Shown: positions 5,801 to 7,771 of the stretch, one piece after another
Layout: each line of letters opens with the position of its first letter
Numbering within the stretch: position 1 is the stretch's first letter
DNA from: Bacteriovoracaceae bacterium UBA4573
GTDB lineage: Bacteria; Bdellovibrionota; UBA1018; UBA923
Assembly (NCBI GenBank): GCA_002387735.1
Contig: DGKJ01000111.1
Span: forward strand, 1-7,771
Length of the DNA stretch: 7,771 bases
Direction of reading: 5' to 3'
The notes under the pieces: generated by a model
What the model saw: only the letters and a program-made list of their open reading frames with translations
What the model was told of the DNA's origin: nothing
Databases searched by the model: none
Position numbers and translations under genes: made by a program

Positions 5801-6499
5801 TACCTGCTACTTCCCGAAGAGGGCCTTGTTACAGATGACGCAAAAAAGCGACTCGAGATTATTCAACGGTTTGTCGATTTAGGGTCGGGCTTTAAAGTGG
5901 CTTCCCACGACCTAGAGCTGCGAGGGGGCGGCGACATTTTAGGCAAAGCACAGTCTGGACATATTGCGGCAGTCGGATACGAACTCTACACCGATCTATT
6001 AGAAGAAACGATTCACGAAATTAAAGGTGAAGAGATTGAAGATCGCTTCGATCCAGAAATTAAAATTCCAGTGCCGGCACTTCTTCCTGACGATTATGTT
6101 CCCGACATTCAACAGCGGTTGGGTCTGTACAAAAGATTGTCCCAAGCCGATTCCATCGACAAAATTTCTGACCTCGAGGCCGAACTAATAGAACGTTTTG
6201 GCCAGCCTCCCCAAAGCGTTCTGAACTTGCTTGAGCTGATCCAAATTAAGCAATTGCTCGTTCATCATCACATAAAGACTTTGCTGGTAGGCCAGGATCG
6301 CATCTCGCTTGATGCTTCTGAAGCGCGCGCGCTAGCGCCAGAGAAGATTCTAAGTATCGTAAAAAAGAGCCCCTCGACTGTCTCGATCACCCCGGAATCA
6401 AAAATACTCCTTAGAAAGCCGTTTACAGACGCCAAAACACTTCACGCCGATCTGCGTCAATTCTTGAGTACAGTCTCGAGCGATGCTGCATCGAGTTAA
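2900..6499 (+). CDS. mfd: Transcription-repair coupling factor Mfd
   Basis: ATP-driven DNA translocase that binds RNA polymerase stalled at DNA damage, removes it and recruits UvrA for nucleotide excision repair; cytoplasmic. It has 1199 residues, about 50 more than E. coli Mfd. The N-terminal UvrB-like region includes YLPGWETSPY and RGNILDFFSP (about residues 178-190), then RVEFLGDEIE. The CarD-like RNA-polymerase-interacting domain starts near residue 528 (GELLVHQKHGIGRYQGL, then EYAGGDKLYIP). The helicase core has TPDQ (657-660), Walker A GDVGYGKT (683-690), Walker B DEEQ (784-787), TATPIPR (810-816), SGLDIPSAN, and motif VI QLRGRVGR (953-960). The C-terminal TRCF domain starts near ALLPDDYVPD (1060-1069) and includes RLGLYKRL. 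All catalytic motifs appear intact. It is the first gene of the rightward block; the gap to the next gene is 70 bases or less. Confidence 0.99.
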   Translation: MSSRLGRELSKLLSQSPPSSIHLSGLTLTARAYACASLFTEIKDRKINLLIVCGDADQATIFHQAFKTFLGLFSDATNVGNLIEYLPGWETSPYRSINPNVKTKFRRLRALYRIALGECSLVITDVRSLAQKTPPVERLVEASCNLAVGDFQERETLRQKFENLGYHLSDPVEDPGTYCFRGNILDFFSPYYPHPIRVEFLGDEIENIRFFNPSTQRTKPEILKSAVVVPSNEWKIGPDSSALARQRIKAYSDQYEIPKKIRDEIAQKIEAGIQEPSFAYLLPYFEEKPLELVSDYLEFSGISWAVILSDEIAVQSELDRLSAELKDGFQKNIENHQIACPPESLYDFEVLAKLRVADRGLFLNPFQIGAIKSQGDVLQNSEDDSNAPRQVVALTNNSTIQLRENTDLKLPNTKSGIEPFINKNAAWAERGYTRIVIASSNTQAERIAFLLSQKNVSSKLVLGNVDFSNKKDVQIAVGNLNDGFRLPFDEIAVVTDSELFGPKKQRAGKKEEKSASVSDALSTFIPSLEEIRSGELLVHQKHGIGRYQGLVKLEIEKIPQDFLLVEYAGGDKLYIPIYRLEQVQRYIGDSDGSLIPLDKLGSAQFEKTKSKVREALKEVAHELLRIYAMRATQSGFKFSPPDEQFKEFEARFPFAETPDQLRAIDETLTDMQSGKIMDRLICGDVGYGKTEVAMRAAYKAALDGKQVAVLVPTTVLALQHELSFKNRFQDTGVRVASVSRFKSSKELKETLTEVKEGKVDILIGTHRILSRDVEFKDLGMVVVDEEQRFGVEHKEKLKKLKVTTAILTLTATPIPRTLHLSLMGLRDISVINTAPVDRLSVRTYISHFEEEALRIAITQEIARGGQVFFIHNRVQSIGAMEERLKKIVPQARIVVAHGQLKEGQLEEKMVEFYSKKADVLLCTTIIESGLDIPSANTIIINRADMFGLAQLYQLRGRVGRSQVRAYCYLLLPEEGLVTDDAKKRLEIIQRFVDLGSGFKVASHDLELRGGGDILGKAQSGHIAAVGYELYTDLLEETIHEIKGEEIEDRFDPEIKIPVPALLPDDYVPDIQQRLGLYKRLSQADSIDKISDLEAELIERFGQPPQSVLNLLELIQIKQLLVHHHIKTLLVGQDRISLDASEARALAPEKILSIVKKSPSTVSITPESKILLRKPFTDAKTLHADLRQFLSTVSSDAASS
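6475..6495 (+). repeat. Inverted repeat at the 3' end of mfd with two alternative stems
   Basis: CTCGA at 6475-6479 can pair with TCGAG at 6491-6495, or CGATG at 6481-6485 can pair with CATCG at 6489-6493. The two stems exclude each other. It lies in the last codons of mfd, just before the stop. No T-run follows, so it is not a typical intrinsic terminator. It could be a weak RNA hairpin protecting or attenuating the transcript, or chance. Confidence 0.35.
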
Positions 6500-6515
6500 C
6501 TTCTATATACCTGAT

Positions 6516-6530
6516 TGTTTGCGTTAAACA
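6516..6530. repeat. Short inverted repeat between mfd and the isomerase gene
   Basis: TGTTT, a five-base spacer, then AAACA form a 15-base inverted repeat. The stem is A/T-rich and only five pairs long, so it is more plausible as a protein-binding site than as a terminator. TATATA just upstream (6504-6509) could be a -10 box, but no matching -35 is visible. Confidence 0.25.
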
Positions 6531-6556
6531 CAGGACGTGGCTAAAATGGTGCTACT

Positions 6557-6562
6557 AGGGGG
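6557..6562 (+). promoter_or_regulatory. Ribosome binding site supporting the ATG at 6570
   Basis: AGGGGG, then seven bases, then ATG at 6570. It favours this start over the in-frame GTG at 6537 and ATG at 6546, and gives a conventional signal peptide. Confidence 0.55.
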
Positions 6563-6569
6563 CATCACC

Positions 6570-7466
6570 ATGCAACAATCGCGTAGTCTAATTTCTAATC
6601 TTTTCCCACTTTTGGCCGTACCCGTCGCACTTGGCATTGCGGTAACGGTTCACGGGGCTACGGAACTAGCGCGTGTAAACTCTAAAGTAATCACTCTTGA
6701 AGAGTTCAATACGAAATACCGCGATAGTATGCGTTTTTTCCGGGCAAAAACCCCCACCAAAAAGAACGTGCTCGACGAAATAATTAATCGCGACTTGGGA
6801 ATCGCTGAAGCAAAGAAGATTGGCCTCGATAAAGATCCCGAAGTGGTGGAACGAATTAATACTGTTTTATTTCACGCCTTTGTCGACAAACAACTTGCCA
6901 GCAAATTCGATTCGATCAAAATTTCCGAAAAGGATGCTCGCGAGTATTATAAAAAGAATCCTGAAATTCGAACATCCCATATTTTTGTCTCCGTTAGATT
7001 CGATGCCAACCCCGCTCAGGAGCGGGAAGCGCTAACTAAAATCACGCGCATTAAAAAAGCTCTCGACGAAGCACTCAAGAGCGGAAAAGCAACCTTTGCG
7101 GAAGTAGCGGTGGCAGAGTCCGAAGGCGTTGCGGCAGCGGCTGGCGGTGACATCGACTATCAAACTAAGGACAAGCTCGACCCAATTTATTATCAGTCGG
7201 CGGTGGCCCTCGGAAAAGTAGGCAACGTCAGTGGTATTGTTCGCAGTCAATATGGTTACCACATCATAAAGTTGACCGGAAAAAAGGAATATACCGAAGT
7301 TGACCCAGGCGTCGTGCGCAGGCTGGTATTTGAAGAAAAACGCAGTGAAATCTACGACGATTACATGGCCTCGCTTCGGGCTCGGAGCCAGGTTTCGGTC
7401 AATTACAACCTTCTTTCAGAGAAAAAGACCGCTGAAGCGCCAAGAGCAGACACTAAGAAGAACTAA
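6570..7466 (+). CDS. Secreted parvulin-type peptidyl-prolyl cis-trans isomerase
   Basis: Periplasmic folding factor that isomerises X-Pro bonds, likely acting on envelope proteins. From the ATG at 6570 it has 298 residues. Residues 1 to about 28 form a signal peptide (MQQSRS, then a hydrophobic stretch ending near TVHG). A SurA/PpiC-like N-terminal chaperone region follows (VNSKVITLEEF, then a helical region to about 125). The parvulin domain runs from about 133 to 235: RTSHIFVSV (134-142), FAEVAVAES, the AGGDIDY strand, then GKVGNVSGIVRSQYGYHIIKL. The two histidines expected in parvulin sites are His137 and His231. The tail is charged and probably disordered (KKTAEAPRADTKKN). Longer in-frame starts at 6537 (GTG) and 6546 (ATG) are possible but put extra residues before the signal peptide. 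It lies between mfd and a SurA-like gene, likely in one operon. Whether isomerase activity is retained cannot be told. Confidence 0.9.
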   Translation: MQQSRSLISNLFPLLAVPVALGIAVTVHGATELARVNSKVITLEEFNTKYRDSMRFFRAKTPTKKNVLDEIINRDLGIAEAKKIGLDKDPEVVERINTVLFHAFVDKQLASKFDSIKISEKDAREYYKKNPEIRTSHIFVSVRFDANPAQEREALTKITRIKKALDEALKSGKATFAEVAVAESEGVAAAAGGDIDYQTKDKLDPIYYQSAVALGKVGNVSGIVRSQYGYHIIKLTGKKEYTEVDPGVVRRLVFEEKRSEIYDDYMASLRARSQVSVNYNLLSEKKTAEAPRADTKKN

Positions 7467-7529
7467 ATCCTCCGCCACTTCAGCCGCGATTTTTTGCTAA
7501 AACCTGCGGGTTGCGGTAGCAGTAAAGGC
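7467..7529 (+). other. Intergenic gap before the SurA-like gene
   Basis: Sixty-three bases with no clear promoter or terminator. A small AACC-TGCG-GGTT hairpin (7501-7512) has a four-pair stem and no T-run after it. The six-T run at 7491-7496 precedes the hairpin, so it is the wrong way round for a rightward terminator. Co-transcription of the flanking genes is the simplest reading. Confidence 0.4.
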
Positions 7530-7771
7530 ATGATCAAACGAGTGCAATCAGGTGCTTCCTGTGTGATTGTCTTTTCCATATTGGCGACCATTTTAGCTCA
7601 AGGTCTGTTTCTGAGGTCAGCCCACAGTGCGCTTATCGACCGCATTGTGGCAACGGTCAATAATGAGGTAATTCTTCAGTCCGATTTCGATAAATTCCAA
7701 AGAACCTTCAAGCTTCGTCGAGAGATTGATCCGATTTTGGGATTCGACAAATCTATGGGAGACTCTCCTTC
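7530..7771 (+). CDS. surA: SurA-like periplasmic chaperone/isomerase, N-terminal part
   Basis: SurA escorts outer-membrane proteins through the periplasm to the BAM complex. The first 80 residues are present; the gene runs off the right edge. A signal peptide is visible (MIKRVQSG, hydrophobic residues to about 31, ending near RSAHSA). It is followed by LIDRIVATVNNEVILQSDF, the characteristic start of the mature SurA N-domain (IVAxVNxxxIxxSD). The ribosome binding site is weak: AAAGG (7524-7528) ends only one base before the ATG. A GTG at 7542 is an alternative start. The parvulin domains that would confirm SurA lie outside the window, so another SurA_N-type protein cannot be excluded. Confidence 0.8.
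   Translation, partial: MIKRVQSGASCVIVFSILATILAQGLFLRSAHSALIDRIVATVNNEVILQSDFDKFQRTFKLRREIDPILGFDKSMGDSP

Noticed and set aside
7491..7512. T-run and small hairpin before surA as a terminator
   Set aside because: The T-run comes before the hairpin on the plus strand, and the stem is only four pairs. A leftward terminator would have no gene to end here.

Overview
The window carries two divergent gene blocks separated by a 72-bp intergenic region. It looks like a chromosomal segment from a Gram-negative bacterium. The evidence is a periplasmic parvulin, a SurA-type outer-membrane-protein chaperone, and a respiratory complex I operon. Base composition is moderate (mid-40s % GC by eye) and A/T-rich homopolymer runs are common. 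The pairing of mfd with tandem SurA/PpiC genes, plus a nuo operon without nuoEFG, fits a deltaproteobacterial or Bdellovibrio-like lineage. That placement is inference from gene content only.

Left block (minus strand, read right to left): nuoA (2827-2486), nuoB (2469-1978), nuoC (2032-1538), nuoD (1538-420) and the 5' part of nuoH (423 to the window edge). The genes are tightly packed: a 16-bp gap, then overlaps of 55, 1 and 4 bp. This implies one transcript with translational coupling. The products are the quinone-reducing connecting module of a complex I-type NADH:quinone oxidoreductase plus its first membrane subunits. nuoD is followed directly by nuoH, so nuoE, nuoF and nuoG, which supply the NADH-oxidising module, are missing from their usual place.

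Right block (plus strand): mfd (2900-6499), coding for a full-length transcription-repair coupling factor; a secreted parvulin-type peptidyl-prolyl isomerase (6570-7466 with the preferred start); and the N-terminus of a SurA-like chaperone (7530 to the window edge). The gaps are short and no convincing terminator is visible, so the three may be co-transcribed.

The most unusual content is in the complex I genes. Compared by eye with remembered family sequences, NuoD keeps the quinone-site tyrosine. It lacks both members of the conserved His/Asp pair at that site (His38 and Asp139 in Thermus Nqo4 numbering), and it lacks a normally conserved C-terminal segment. NuoA has the right size and three-helix layout but lacks the PYECG, FDxE and C-terminal motifs. 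NuoH has substitutions in its quinone-chamber loop. NuoB keeps all four cysteine ligands of cluster N2. Together this suggests a derived complex I-like enzyme with an altered quinone site and possibly another electron donor. The window contains no RNA genes, mobile elements or CRISPR arrays that I can see, and no gene-free stretch longer than 72 bp.
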